Of a DNA stretch of 64,000 bases, positions 1 through 8,338 are shown piece by piece (positions within the stretch are counted from its first letter, which is position 1; every line of letters begins with the position of its first letter). This DNA is from Actinoplanes auranticolor (lineage in GTDB: Bacteria; Actinomycetota; Actinomycetes; Mycobacteriales; Micromonosporaceae), in contig NZ_BOQL01000021.1 in the NCBI RefSeq assembly GCF_018332655.1, forward strand, positions 124,001-188,000. Direction: 5' to 3'. Both the position numbers and the translations under genes were made by a program. The notes under the pieces are model-generated. The model was not told where the DNA came from. It did no database searches and saw only the letters and a list, made by a program, of their open reading frames with translations.

Positions 1-300
1 CTGGTCACCAGCCACTTCCTGCATCCGCCGGACGGCGGGATGGTGGAGGTGACCCGCCGGCTGACCGACGCTGTCGCGCCGGGTGGCCACCTGCTCGTGG
101 TCGGCCACGCGCCGTCCGAGGTGTTCACGCAACTGTCGGCCAGCCACCGCAAGGCGATGTTCGTCGCCGAGGAGTTGCTGCCGGCCCTGCCGGAGAACTT
201 CGAACCGCTGGTGGTCGAGCAACGCCCGCGCACCGCGGTCCGTGACGGTGTCACGGTCGAGATCGCTGACTCCACCCTGCTCGCCCGTCGGACGTCCTAG
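1..300 (+). CDS. SAM-dependent methyltransferase, C-terminal part
   Basis: The reading frame is open from the first base of the window and stops at 298-300, so only the last 99 residues are seen. The segment LTDAVAPGGHLLVVGH is the usual beta-strand 4/5 region of class I methyltransferases, where a product is prepared and 'APGG' precedes a hydrophobic strand. The SAM-binding GxGxG motif would lie upstream, outside the window. Substrate cannot be told. The next gene is convergent, 27 bases away. Confidence 0.7.
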   Translation: MVTSHFLHPPDGGMVEVTRRLTDAVAPGGHLLVVGHAPSEVFTQLSASHRKAMFVAEELLPALPENFEPLVVEQRPRTAVRDGVTVEIADSTLLARRTS

Positions 301-327
301 AAACCGGCCGGCGGGCCGGTGCCGCGG

Positions 328-864
328 TCAACGGCTGCCGCAGTAGGCGAGGCGGTGGTCCGCACGGCGCGCGGCCCACACGACGACGACCAGAGCCACC
401 GCCCACAGCGGATAGTTCATCGCGATCTTCGAGACCGTCAGCCAGCCGACCTCGTTGTTCTCGTAGAGCCGGTGCAGCACGAGGAACCGGGCGGCGAAGA
501 CGGCCGCGAGCGCGGCGGTGGCGATGTCGTACCGTCGCAGCGACGGGCGGTCGTGGCGCCACCACATGCCGACTCCCTGCAGGCCGCTCCAGAGCACGCC
601 GACCAGCGGCCGGCGGAGCAGAATCGACGCGATCAGGACGACGGAGGCCACGAAGTACCACCAGATGTCGGCCAGGAAGAAGTCCCGGGCCTCGCCACTG
701 CGGGCGGCCAGGAATCCGGAGACGGCAACGCCGACGAACCCGCCGAACGCCGGGCGCAGGGGCTGCCGCCGTACCGCACGGAACAGCGCGATCAGCGCGC
801 CCGTGCCGACGGCGGTGGCCACCGCCGGGTACAGGCCCCACCACGAGTTGGTCACCACCAGCAC
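328..864 (-). CDS. DUF3159 family membrane protein, 5' end frameshifted
   Basis: This is a multi-pass membrane protein of the DUF3159 family, whose function is not established. Features are the segment SWWGLYPAVATAVGTGALIA, the RRPLVGVLW segment, and a terminal WAVALVVVVWAARRADHR helix. The frame-consistent start here is a GTG at 864, but family-like sequence continues upstream in the same frame (residues reading EDPAPTLWERTGGLTG) without any start codon. A well-placed ATG at 968, with GAGAGGAGA just upstream and 11 bases after the TetR stop, lies in another frame and encodes MPSDEDRPAP. Adding one C in the CCCC run near 940 joins the two. The gene is probably cotranscribed with the TetR gene. 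Confidence 0.75.
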   Translation of the reverse strand: MLVVTNSWWGLYPAVATAVGTGALIALFRAVRRQPLRPAFGGFVGVAVSGFLAARSGEARDFFLADIWWYFVASVVLIASILLRRPLVGVLWSGLQGVGMWWRHDRPSLRRYDIATAALAAVFAARFLVLHRLYENNEVGWLTVSKIAMNYPLWAVALVVVVWAARRADHRLAYCGSR

Positions 865-979
865 GGTCGGTGGCAGGGACGATTGGATGAGTCCGGTCAG
901 GCCGCCGGTGCGCTCCCACAGCGTGGGTGCCGGGTCCTCGGGGCGGGACGATCTTCGTCGGACGGCATCGGGTCTCCTC

Positions 980-1621
980 TCACGACGGGCTGGTCCCGGC
1001 AGCGGTGCGGCTGCCCTGCTCGATCGACTGCCGGGCCCGGCCGGGGTCGTCGCCGTAGCCGACCAGCAGCCGGAACATCATGTCGTCGAGGACGAACCGG
1101 GCCTGCTCCTCCGGGAGGAGTCCGGCGACGGCCATGGTGACCATGCCGTGGCGCATGCTCCACAGCTGGGCGGCCCAGACGGCGATGAGGGACTCCTGCG
1201 CGGCCGGGAAGCGGCCGGCGCTCACGCACCGGCGTACCAGGGCGACCAGCCGCTCGTAGGTCCCGGCGCCGAGGTCGTCCTCCGTCGGCGGGCGGTCGAG
1301 GAACATCGCCCGGTACAGGTGGGGACTCGCCACGCCGGCGGCGAAGAACAGCATTCCGGCCGCGGCCAGGTCGGCGACCGGGTCGTCCGAGGCCGGCAAG
1401 GCGTCCAACCGGGCGTCCAGCCGGGCGAAACCCTCTTGCCGGACGGCCCGGCGAACGGCGGCCATGTTCTCGAAGCGGCTGAAGACGGCCATCGTCGAGG
1501 AACCGATCTCGGCCGCCAACCGGCGACTGGTCAGCGCGGCCGGACCCTCCTCGGCCAGGATCCGGGCGGCCGCCTCGACCAGCATCGTTCGTGTCCTGGG
1601 GTCAGCGGTACGAGGGCTCAT
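980..1621 (-). CDS. TetR family transcriptional regulator
   Basis: A 213-residue one-component repressor. The N-terminal helix-turn-helix lies at about residues 10-55 (AARILAEEGPAALTSRRLAA, then IGSSTMAVFSRFENMAAVRR). The C-terminal half is the alpha-helical ligand and dimer domain of the WHG type. The ATG start overlaps no other gene and is followed downstream by the DUF3159 gene on the same strand, 11 bases after the stop, so the two likely form an operon. A 26-bp imperfect palindrome sits ten bases upstream of the start, which suggests autorepression. The ligand is unknown. Confidence 0.88.
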   Translation of the reverse strand: MSPRTADPRTRTMLVEAAARILAEEGPAALTSRRLAAEIGSSTMAVFSRFENMAAVRRAVRQEGFARLDARLDALPASDDPVADLAAAGMLFFAAGVASPHLYRAMFLDRPPTEDDLGAGTYERLVALVRRCVSAGRFPAAQESLIAVWAAQLWSMRHGMVTMAVAGLLPEEQARFVLDDMMFRLLVGYGDDPGRARQSIEQGSRTAAGTSPS

Positions 1622-1630
1622 GCCCGTAAC

Positions 1631-1656
1631 ATACCATCGTTACATAACAACGGTAT
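1631..1656. promoter_or_regulatory. Candidate TetR operator upstream of the TetR/DUF3159 operon
   Basis: A 26-bp imperfect palindrome with outer arms ATACC and GGTAT and inner halves ATCGTT / AACAAC. About 20 of 26 positions match the reverse complement. It lies 10-35 bases before the TetR start, where a repressor would cover the promoter. Assignment to this TetR is by position. Confidence 0.6.
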
Positions 1657-1684
1657 AGGGGTTGGCGCTGATCCTTTTCACGCC

Positions 1685-1717
1685 ACGGGCCGGCGCGACG
1701 AGGTCGCACCGGCCCGT
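1685..1717 (-). terminator. Hairpin after the serine protease gene
   Basis: Arms ACGGGCCGG and CCGGCCCGT pair perfectly. Inside them GCGAC/GTCGC extends the stem around a GAG loop. The hairpin starts 11 bases after the protease stop on the minus strand. There is no long T-run, as is common for actinomycete terminators. Confidence 0.6.
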
Positions 1718-1727
1718 CCGGCGGAGA

Positions 1728-2471
1728 TCAGGCCGGCAGCCCGCCGACCTGCTGGTTGACCCAGGTGCGGATCGAGGGCAGATCGCCGTAGATGGACGGC
1801 GCGGTCGCGCAGGTGGAGCTGTTGTTGCCGGCACGGCTCGTCACACCGATCAGGGCCCAGCGGCCGCTGACCATGCGCACCTGCGGGCCACCGGAGTCGC
1901 CGTAGCAGGCGCCGGCGTTGCCGTTGGTGTTGTTCGTGCAGATCTCGTAGGCCGCGTCGATGCCGGAGCAGCGGCTGTCGGCCACGATCGAGGTGTCGAG
2001 CTCGTTGGCAACCCGGGGAGTGGAGCCGCATCCGCGGGTGGGGCAGGTCTGGCCCCAGCCGATGATGCGGGTTGCCGTCCCGACGGCACCGGACGCCGTC
2101 GGGATGGGTGCGGGGGTGTAGGACACGGATGAGGTCAGCTCGAGCAGCTTGACGTCGATCCGCGGATGGTTGACCGCCCGCCGGACGGTGACCACGGTGC
2201 CGCCGCTGCTGCGGTCGATGCTGCCGACGCGGACGGAGCTGGGCGTCGAGCAGTGTTTGGCGGTGACGGCCCAGTTGCCCTTGATGAGGGAACCGGTGCA
2301 GCCGGAGACGTACACCATGAACGAGTAGTTCTCGGTGGCGGGCCGGCCGTTGACGACCTGGGTGACGGGCGGCGGCTCAGGGGAGGGGGCTGCGACCGCG
2401 GCGGCCGGCATGAGCAGCCCGGCGGCAGTGATGGTGGCGGCGGTGAGGAGTGTCCGGGCGAGGTTACGCAT
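1728..2471 (-). CDS. Secreted trypsin-like serine protease (S1 family)
   Basis: A 247-residue secreted endopeptidase. Residues 1-28 form a signal peptide (basic start, LLTAATITAAGLL core, AAA-VAA cleavage region). A short propeptide ends before VVNG, the usual activated N-terminus (here V39). The catalytic triad is H73 in AKHC, D106 in the PRIDVKLLEL segment and S193 in GDSGGP. Paired cysteines include those around the His and the Ser loops. I chose the ATG at 2471 because the longer open frame upstream lacks a signal peptide. It is monocistronic, with a hairpin just after the stop. Substrate is likely extracellular protein. Confidence 0.9.
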   Translation of the reverse strand: MRNLARTLLTAATITAAGLLMPAAAVAAPSPEPPPVTQVVNGRPATENYSFMVYVSGCTGSLIKGNWAVTAKHCSTPSSVRVGSIDRSSGGTVVTVRRAVNHPRIDVKLLELTSSVSYTPAPIPTASGAVGTATRIIGWGQTCPTRGCGSTPRVANELDTSIVADSRCSGIDAAYEICTNNTNGNAGACYGDSGGPQVRMVSGRWALIGVTSRAGNNSSTCATAPSIYGDLPSIRTWVNQQVGGLPA

Positions 2472-2599
2472 ACGGTCGTCCTGTCTGTGCCGTAGGGGGT
2501 GACGGCGGGCGGTTGCCCGGACAAACCGTAGCGACATAGTGATGCCCGTCGATACATATCGAACGGGGCCTACCGCTGCGTGATGGCCGTACGTCGCTC

Positions 2600-2824
2600 C
2601 TATGCCGTATCCGGGTAGACCTCCACGTCGTAGAGCAGTCGGACGGGCTCGCCGTCCGAGACGCCGACGAAGACCGGCTCGCCGGCCGGCGTGCGGCCGA
2701 GCCGCCACACCTGCGCCCGGGCGGCCTCCCGCGACGGGCGATGAACCTTGTCGGCCTGGTGCAACGCGAGCACCTTCCGCGCGGTGGTCCGATCACTGGC
2801 CAGCTGTACGCGAACCAGCGGCAT
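2600..2824 (-). CDS. Small hypothetical protein
   Basis: A 74-residue frame with AGGAAGGG about 9 bases before its ATG. The product is hydrophilic with no signal peptide or membrane helix, and it ends GEPVRLLYDVEVYPDTA. I do not recognise a family. It lies between the protease gene (same strand) and a divergent TetR gene. The ribosome-binding site and normal third-position G/C preference favour a real gene, but the length makes this uncertain. Confidence 0.45.
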   Translation of the reverse strand: MPLVRVQLASDRTTARKVLALHQADKVHRPSREAARAQVWRLGRTPAGEPVFVGVSDGEPVRLLYDVEVYPDTA

Positions 2825-2860
2825 CTCTCGCCACCCTTCCTGAACGCTGTCCTATCAACT

Positions 2861-2871
2861 TAACGGCGTTA
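2861..2871. promoter_or_regulatory. Short palindrome upstream of TetR gene
   Basis: TAACGGCGTTA, arms TAACG/CGTTA, sits 31 bases before the GTG of the TetR gene and 37 bases before the divergent small gene. It could be the TetR operator for both. The site is short, so confidence is low. Confidence 0.35.
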
Positions 2872-2902
2872 CATTCGCTGTCGACCGTACTAGGGTCAGG
2901 CG

Positions 2903-3595
2903 GTGAGCGAAACAGCATTCGGCCCCGGCTCGGTCTGGCTGCGCGATGAACCGGAGCGGCCCCGCCCCGTCCCACTGAGCCGGGAACGCATCGTCGCCGC
3001 GGCGGCGACCCTGCTCGACGAGCACGGCGCCGACGGCCTCACGATGCGCCGCCTCGCCCAGCAGCTCGACGTCACACCGACCGCGCTGTACTGGCACGTC
3101 AAGACCAAGGACGACGTGCTGGACCTGGCCCTCGACCACATCTTCGGCGACGTGCCGATCCCGGCGGTCACCGCCGACTGGCGCGACGACGCCCGGGCGC
3201 TGATCCGTCACTGGCGTACCGCGATGCTGCGTCATCCGTGGGCCCCGGCCCTGATCGGCCGGCCGATGCTCGGACCCAACGTCCTGGCTCGGACCGAGTT
3301 CCTGCAGTCCGCCCTCAGTCGCGGTGGCCTCGCCGATCTCGAGCTCGCAGTGACCACCCGGCTGCTGGCCAACTACGTGATCGGGGCGGCTCTCACCGAG
3401 GCGACCTGGCGCGGCACCGCGGATGCCCGGGCCCAGGGCGAAGCCCGCCGGCGCGTGACGGCCGACCCCGCCGCCTACCCGACCCTCAACGCCTCCGGCC
3501 ACCTCGACGCGGACCGCTGGGACGACGACATCCTCTTCGAACGCGGCCTCGACGCAATCCTGACGGCCACACATCCCTTTGAACCAGGATCCTAG
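2903..3595 (+). CDS. TetR/AcrR family transcriptional regulator
   Basis: A 230-residue regulator starting with GTG. A 25-residue leader precedes the DNA-binding domain (LSRERIVAAAATLLDEHGAD, then LTMRRLAQQLDVTPTALYWH, residues about 25-72). The VTPTALYWHV recognition helix and the C-terminal domain resemble the tetracycline-repressor C-terminal class (TetR_C), often linked to efflux or drug response. No transporter is adjacent. The 3' end is convergent with the DUF6188-like gene 79 bases away. Confidence 0.85.
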   Translation: MSETAFGPGSVWLRDEPERPRPVPLSRERIVAAAATLLDEHGADGLTMRRLAQQLDVTPTALYWHVKTKDDVLDLALDHIFGDVPIPAVTADWRDDARALIRHWRTAMLRHPWAPALIGRPMLGPNVLARTEFLQSALSRGGLADLELAVTTRLLANYVIGAALTEATWRGTADARAQGEARRRVTADPAAYPTLNASGHLDADRWDDDILFERGLDAILTATHPFEPGS

Positions 3596-3674
3596 GATGC
3601 TGGAGGAGCGGTACGGGTGGTCACCGTGGCTCGAAGTCGAGGTGCGCTCCTGCGGCGCAGCTGCAAGCCGACCC

Positions 3675-4157
3675 CTACCGCAGCCTCTCGTCATCGCTCG
3701 CCCACGACCGCGCACCCCGCGCCGTCCCGGTCCGGCCCGATGCGTCGCCCCACACGGCCAGCTCGCCGTGGGCCAGGCACACGATCAGGAAGCCGTCCGG
3801 ACCCGCGACCGCCCAGGACTCGAAGTCCGGGTCCACGCCGACCAGCAGCTGCGACCCGCTGTGGAAGGTGACCAGCAGTTCCCCGGTGTCGCGGATGCAG
3901 GCCGTGCGGATGACGTCGCCGAGCAGGGTCGCGAGGATGTCCGACGGGTTCTCGCCCGGCTCCACTTCGGCCCGCCCGGCCGGCCCGTGCAGCTGGGTGA
4001 CGGTCTCGATCAGCACCTGGCACCCGCCGGAGAGGCCCAGGACGATGGCGTGGCCGAGCCGCACGTACTCCAGCTTGCGCCCGCGCAGCAGATCGATCGA
4101 CCGTCCCTGCCGCGGACGCCGTCCGGCGTCCAAGTCGGCGACCATGACTGGCAACAT
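3675..4157 (-). CDS. DUF6188-like hypothetical protein
   Basis: A 160-residue cytoplasmic protein. The core GHAIVLGLSGGCQVLIET followed by GDVIRTACIRDTGELLVTF and a terminal GELAVWG resembles the actinobacterial DUF6188 family as I remember it, with alternating beta-strands and no known function. No signal peptide or membrane segment is seen. It is a single gene, followed upstream by 284 non-coding bases before the phosphotransferase gene. Confidence 0.6.
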   Translation of the reverse strand: MLPVMVADLDAGRRPRQGRSIDLLRGRKLEYVRLGHAIVLGLSGGCQVLIETVTQLHGPAGRAEVEPGENPSDILATLLGDVIRTACIRDTGELLVTFHSGSQLLVGVDPDFESWAVAGPDGFLIVCLAHGELAVWGDASGRTGTARGARSWASDDERLR

Positions 4158-4441
4158 GACTACCTCGATCGGCTCATCGGACTACTGACGACAGGACCGT
4201 AGCCCGCACTTTCATAAGAGATCCTTAAAGACGACAGCGGATTCGTCAGGGGCACCTGAAGGTCCGGAACCGGGCGGGGTTGACAGCGCCGCGGTGCTCT
4301 CCGTCAGCCTCGGTTCCGCGCGTTGGGTACGCGCCGCGACTCGCCGGAAGGCTCGAAGCCACCCCGTGTGATGTCAGGCTGGGCGACGGTCACCGACGCT
4401 CTGTCCGCCCGTGCGAGTCCGGGCGCTGAGCGAGGTGCACC

Positions 4442-5616
4442 ATGAAGACGCTGCCCGACAACCCGAACCTCGACCATCTGCGCCGGCAGGCCAAGGATCT
4501 GCTCACCGGCCTGCGCGACATCCGGCCGGACGCGACGCTCGCCGACGCGCAGGCGTCGCTCGCCGAGCAGTACGGTTTCCGCACGTGGACCGACCTCAAG
4601 GCCGAGGCCGACCGCCGGCGGGGGCACGCCGAGGTCGCTGATCCGGCGCTCGCCCGGCGCATCGCCGGCCGGTTCGGGCTCGGTGACGTCGTCGGCGAGA
4701 TGCGGTCCGTGTCCCGCCCGGACGAGATGGGACGGCGCTGGCTGCTGCAGACCGGCCGCGGCCGCTGGGCACCACGCACTGTGGACGACGTCTATCCCGT
4801 GACCGACGGCGAAGACAACGCCCGGTTCCAGGAGGCCGCCGCGCGGGCGGGGGTGACGCTGCCGGCCCCGGTCCGCAGTGTCTCCGGCGCCGTGGTCGAG
4901 GTGATCGACGGCAGCCAGTGGCGGGTGTACGAGTGGCTGCGGTCCGGGCCGCCGTTGGCCGCCCCGGTCAGCGCGACCGTCACCGGCAAGGTCGGCGACA
5001 TGCTCGCCACGCTGCACGGGCTCCGGGTGCCGGTGGACGGCACCTGCCCGTGGAGTTCCGTGCGGTTGGCCTCTTCGAGCTGGCCTGAACTTGCGGAGGT
5101 GGCCGCCGCCGAGGGAGCCGGCTGGGCGCCCGTCCTGGCTGCTGCGGTGCCCACGCTGGCCGAGCTCGAATCGGTCGGGAACCGGGCCGCACCGGCCGCA
5201 GCGGTGCTGTGCCACAACAACGTGAGCCCGGGCAACGTACGGGTCGGGCCGGACGGGCGGCTCATCCTCACCGGATGGGAACACGCCGACGGGCTGCCGC
5301 CGGCCTGGGAGCTGGCCGCGGCGCTGGTCAGCTGGGCGGTGATCCCGGCGGGGGGATCAACGCCGCGGGGGCGCGGGCTCTGGCCGACGGTTATCGGGCG
5401 CGGGCCGGCTGCCTGCCACCGCTGAGCCTGGACGCGTTCGGCGGCACGGCGATCGCCTTGCAGAACTACGTGTCGGGCCAGATCGAGCTGGCGCTCGAGG
5501 CGCGCGCTGCGGAGGACGTGAGGTACACCGACCGCAACGTCCGGCACCTGCTCACGCACCTGCCGTCCCGGGCGACCTATGAACGCGTTCTGGAAGCGGC
5601 GCTCACCGAGGGTTGA
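4442..5616 (+). pseudogene. Aminoglycoside-phosphotransferase-fold protein, frameshifted and lacking catalytic residues
   Basis: The N-terminal 60 residues (NPNLDHLRRQAKDLL, then AEQYGFRTWTDLKAEADRRR) are a small helical domain commonly placed before ankyrin or APH domains. The rest is APH/choline-kinase fold. Frame 1 runs to a stop at 5425. The true C-terminus (ALADGYRARAG to YERVLEAALTEG) is in the next frame, stopping at 5614-5616. One extra G in the GGGGGG run at about 5349-5354 restores one frame of about 391 residues. The catalytic loop reads CHNNVSPGN where HxD is expected, and the metal-binding Asp is replaced in ILTGWEHA. So even the repaired protein looks unable to phosphorylate. 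The ATG at 4442 lies in a weak initiation context. Confidence 0.7.
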
Positions 5617-5622
5617 GAGCCG

Positions 5623-5654
5623 GCGGTCGCCGCGGGGTTTCCCGCGGCGACCGC
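5623..5654 (+). terminator. Perfect 14-bp stem terminator after the phosphotransferase gene
   Basis: GCGGTCGCCGCGGG and CCCGCGGCGACCGC pair without mismatch around a GTTT loop, starting 7 bases after the restored-frame stop at 5616. Its position supports 5616 as the true gene end. It may also serve the convergent SDR gene. Confidence 0.75.
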
Positions 5655-5786
5655 GAACGCCGCGAACCGGTACGGCGTCAGGGTTCTGCACGACGTGCTC
5701 GCCGACCGGCCCCGCTGGTCGCGGCGCGCACCGAGCCTCGCCGGATGACCATGCCGACCGGAAGGGTCAGCGACCCGGCCGTCGCC

Positions 5787-6647
5787 TCAGGCGGCCGCGG
5801 TGATGTCGGTGGTGGTGGCGAGCGCCCGGCCGGCCTCGATGTCGGCGGTCAGGCTCTCGATGCGGGTGGTGGCCAGCGCGTAGGAGTCCGAGCCGAGGAG
5901 CTGGTGCAGCGGCGCCGAGCCGGACTCCGCGACGGTGATGATCGCGGTGGCGGCGCGGGCCGGGTCGCCGAGCTGGGTGCCGGGCATGGCCAGGTGAGCA
6001 TCCGTCATCTCGCGGACGGCTTCGTAGCCGTCGGCGGTGCGCACCGGCAGGCGCAGGCTTCCGGTACGCAGGAAGTCGGTCCGCATGTAGCCGGGCTCGA
6101 CCAGGTTGACCCGGATGCCGAAGTCCGCGACCTCGCCGGCCAGTGATCCGGTCAGGCCCTCCAGGGCGTACTTGGCCGCGCAGTACAGGCCCCAGCCGGG
6201 GAAGGCGGTCAGTCCCAGGATCGACGAGACGTTGATGATGTGGCCGCTGCGGCGTGCCCGCATGCCGGGCAGGGCGGCCCGCAGCACGTTCCACGCCCCG
6301 AACAGCTGCACGTCGAACAGCTCCCGGGCTTCGGCGTCGGTGACCTCCTCGACGGCGCCGAGCAGGCCGTAGCCGGCGTTGTTGACCACGACGTCGATGG
6401 CGCCGAAGCGTTCCTCCGCGGTCGCCACGGCGCTGCTGACCTCCTTCTCGTTCGCCAGATCGACGGGCATGACCAGCAGCTGCGACGTGTCGGTGCCGGC
6501 CAGGGACTCGGTCAGCCGTTCGGGGGAGCGGGTGGTCGCGGCGACCCGGTGACCGCGGTCCAGCAGCTGCTGGACCAGCTCCCGGCCGAGGCCGTGCGAG
6601 GCGCCGGTGACGAACCAGGTCGCGGGTCCGGTGGTGGGGTACGGCAT
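5787..6647 (-). CDS. SDR family NAD(P)-dependent oxidoreductase
   Basis: A 286-residue classical short-chain dehydrogenase. The Rossmann motif is TGASHGLG near residue 14, followed by NNAGYG, the catalytic Ser in INVSSILGL and YCAAK with catalytic Tyr/Lys. The C-terminal region VEPGYMRTDFL matches SDRs of the 'oxidoreductase' group that pair with XRE repressors in actinomycetes. The start ATG at 6647 has GAGGAG 6 bases upstream; the open frame continues far upstream only as a shadow. It is divergent from the MmyB-type regulator, with a 20-bp palindrome between them. Substrate is unknown. Confidence 0.88.
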   Translation of the reverse strand: MPYPTTGPATWFVTGASHGLGRELVQQLLDRGHRVAATTRSPERLTESLAGTDTSQLLVMPVDLANEKEVSSAVATAEERFGAIDVVVNNAGYGLLGAVEEVTDAEARELFDVQLFGAWNVLRAALPGMRARRSGHIINVSSILGLTAFPGWGLYCAAKYALEGLTGSLAGEVADFGIRVNLVEPGYMRTDFLRTGSLRLPVRTADGYEAVREMTDAHLAMPGTQLGDPARAATAIITVAESGSAPLHQLLGSDSYALATTRIESLTADIEAGRALATTTDITAAA

Positions 6648-6680
6648 GGGATGACTCCTCGGGTGCGTGCCGGTCGATGA

Positions 6681-6700
6681 CGTTCCCCGGCCGGGGAACG
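6681..6700. promoter_or_regulatory. 20-bp perfect palindrome between SDR and XRE genes
   Basis: CGTTCCCCGGCCGGGGAACG is a perfect palindrome. Partial copies follow: GTTCCC at 6701 and GGGAAC at 6762. It lies 34 bases before the SDR start and about 120 before the regulator. It is probably the operator of the adjacent XRE regulator, controlling both genes. Confidence 0.6.
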
Positions 6701-6821
6701 GTTCCCATGCTGCGGCGGCGCACCGGGGTCCGGACACGGTCAGCCCGGCCCAGCCCTGCCTGGGAACGCCATGCCCACCCAGCCGCTGGGCGGCGCCCCG
6801 CCGGTGGGCAATCATGGAGGC

Positions 6822-7703
6822 ATGGCGGGACGCGCGGAGCTGGGTGAGTTCCTCAGGCAGTGCCGGGCGGACACGACACCGGAGGCGGTGGGCCTCACCG
6901 GCCATGCCGGTCAGACCGGTCGACGGGTACGAGGTCTGCGCCGCGAGGAGGTGGCCCAGCTCGCCGGGGTGAGCGTCGACTACTACACCCGGCTGGAACA
7001 GGGCCGGCACACCAGCCCCTCCGAAGCGGTCCTCGACGCCCTGGCCCGGGTGTTCCAGCTCGACGCGGCGGCCCGGGCCCACCTGGCCGATCTGGCCCGG
7101 CCGGCCCGGCGTCGCGCTCAGCCCGTACCGGTGCAGCGGGTGCGGCCCGCCCTGCAGCAGATGATCGCCTCGATGACCGACCACCCGGCTTTCATCATCG
7201 GCCGGCGCACGGACGTCCTGGCCTCGAACACGCTCGCCCGCGCCCTGCTCACCGACTGGACCCGGCTGCCGCCCCGGCACCGCAACTACACCCGGTGGGT
7301 CTTCCTCGACCCCGCCGCCCGGGCAGCCTTCGTCAACTGGCCGGCCGTGGCGGCCGAGGTGGTGGGCACCCTGCGGCTCTACGCCGGGCGGTTCCCCGAC
7401 GACCCGCTGCTCAGCGAGCTGGTGGGGGAGCTGACCATCAAGAGCGCGGAGTTCCGCACCTGGTGGAACGCCCACCGGGTGCACGAGCGCACCCACGGCA
7501 GCAAACACATGGTGCATCCCGCGGTCGGGCCGATCACCATCAGGTACGAGGCCCTGGCCCTGCCCGGCGACGACGAGCAGACGCTGTTCATCTACACCAC
7601 CGATCCGGGCAGCGCCTCGCACGACAACCTGCGGCTGCTGGCGCTCTGGGCGACTCAGCAGCAGCCGCCCGCCGGCGCTCAGGTCACCAGGCCTCTGCGG
7701 TAG
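6822..7703 (+). CDS. MmyB-like helix-turn-helix transcriptional regulator
   Basis: An XRE-type HTH at about residues 5-75 (LRREEVAQLAGVSVDYYTRL then EQGRHTSPSEAVL) is followed by an MmyB-like ligand domain with typical landmarks: NTLARALLTDW, NYTRWVFLDP and EFRTWWNAHRV. About 293 residues. I place the start at the ATG at 6822, though GGAGG is only one base away, so GTG 6804 or ATG 6771 are alternatives. It is divergent from an SDR gene, a recurrent pairing where the regulator controls the oxidoreductase. Its 3' end overlaps the convergent response-regulator gene by 25 bases. Confidence 0.88.
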   Translation: MAGRAELGEFLRQCRADTTPEAVGLTGHAGQTGRRVRGLRREEVAQLAGVSVDYYTRLEQGRHTSPSEAVLDALARVFQLDAAARAHLADLARPARRRAQPVPVQRVRPALQQMIASMTDHPAFIIGRRTDVLASNTLARALLTDWTRLPPRHRNYTRWVFLDPAARAAFVNWPAVAAEVVGTLRLYAGRFPDDPLLSELVGELTIKSAEFRTWWNAHRVHERTHGSKHMVHPAVGPITIRYEALALPGDDEQTLFIYTTDPGSASHDNLRLLALWATQQQPPAGAQVTRPLR

Positions 7704-8338
7704 GCGTAGACCACCGCCTGCACGCGGTCGCGCAGGTCGAGCTTGGTGAGGATGCGCGACACGTACGTCTTCACGGTCTCGTGGCTGATCACCAGGGTGG
7801 CGGCGATCTCGCTGTTGGACCGGCCGTCGGCGATCAGGCGCAGGACCTCGAGTTCGCGCGGGGTCAGCGCCACGTCGTCCGGGGTGTCCTCGGCCGGGCG
7901 GATCCGGGCGGCGTACCGGCCCACGAGCTGCCGGGTCACCTCGGGCGCCAGCAGCGCGGCACCGCTCGCGACGGTGCGGATGCCGTGCAGCAGCTGCGCC
8001 GGCGGGGCGTCCTTGAGCAGGAACCCGCTCGCTCCGGCGCGCAGAGCCTCGTAGACGTATTCGTCGAGGTTGAACGTCGTCACCACGAGCACCTTCACCG
8101 GGTCGGTCACCCCGGCGCCGGCCAGCAGGCGGGTCGCCTCGATGCCGTCGAGCACGGGCATCCGTACGTCCATCACCACGACGTCCGGCCGCAGCCGGCC
8201 GGCGAGCTCGACCGCTTCGCGGCCGTTCCCGCATTCGCCGACCACCTCGAGGTCGGGCTGGGCGCCGATGATGGTGGTGAAGCCGGTACGGATCAGCGGC
8301 TGGTCGTCGCAGATCAGCACGCGCAGCGGCGTGGTCAC
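7679..8338 (-). CDS. NarL/LuxR-type response regulator
   Basis: A 219-residue two-component regulator. The receiver domain covers residues 1-120, with acidic pair CDD near residue 10, phospho-acceptor D57 in VVVMDVRMP and a conserved Lys in LLKDAPP. The LuxR-type HTH is at about residues 150-215 (LTPRELEVLRLIADGRSNSE). Its start overlaps the stop of the histidine kinase gene by four bases (ATGA), so the kinase is the cognate partner. It is the third gene of the CPBP-kinase-regulator operon. Confidence 0.93.
   Translation of the reverse strand: MTTPLRVLICDDQPLIRTGFTTIIGAQPDLEVVGECGNGREAVELAGRLRPDVVVMDVRMPVLDGIEATRLLAGAGVTDPVKVLVVTTFNLDEYVYEALRAGASGFLLKDAPPAQLLHGIRTVASGAALLAPEVTRQLVGRYAARIRPAEDTPDDVALTPRELEVLRLIADGRSNSEIAATLVISHETVKTYVSRILTKLDLRDRVQAVVYAYRRGLVT

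Noticed and set aside
4158..4441. Non-coding 284 bases before the phosphotransferase gene
   Set aside because: I searched for small genes, riboswitch-like structure and promoter motifs and found none that I could support.
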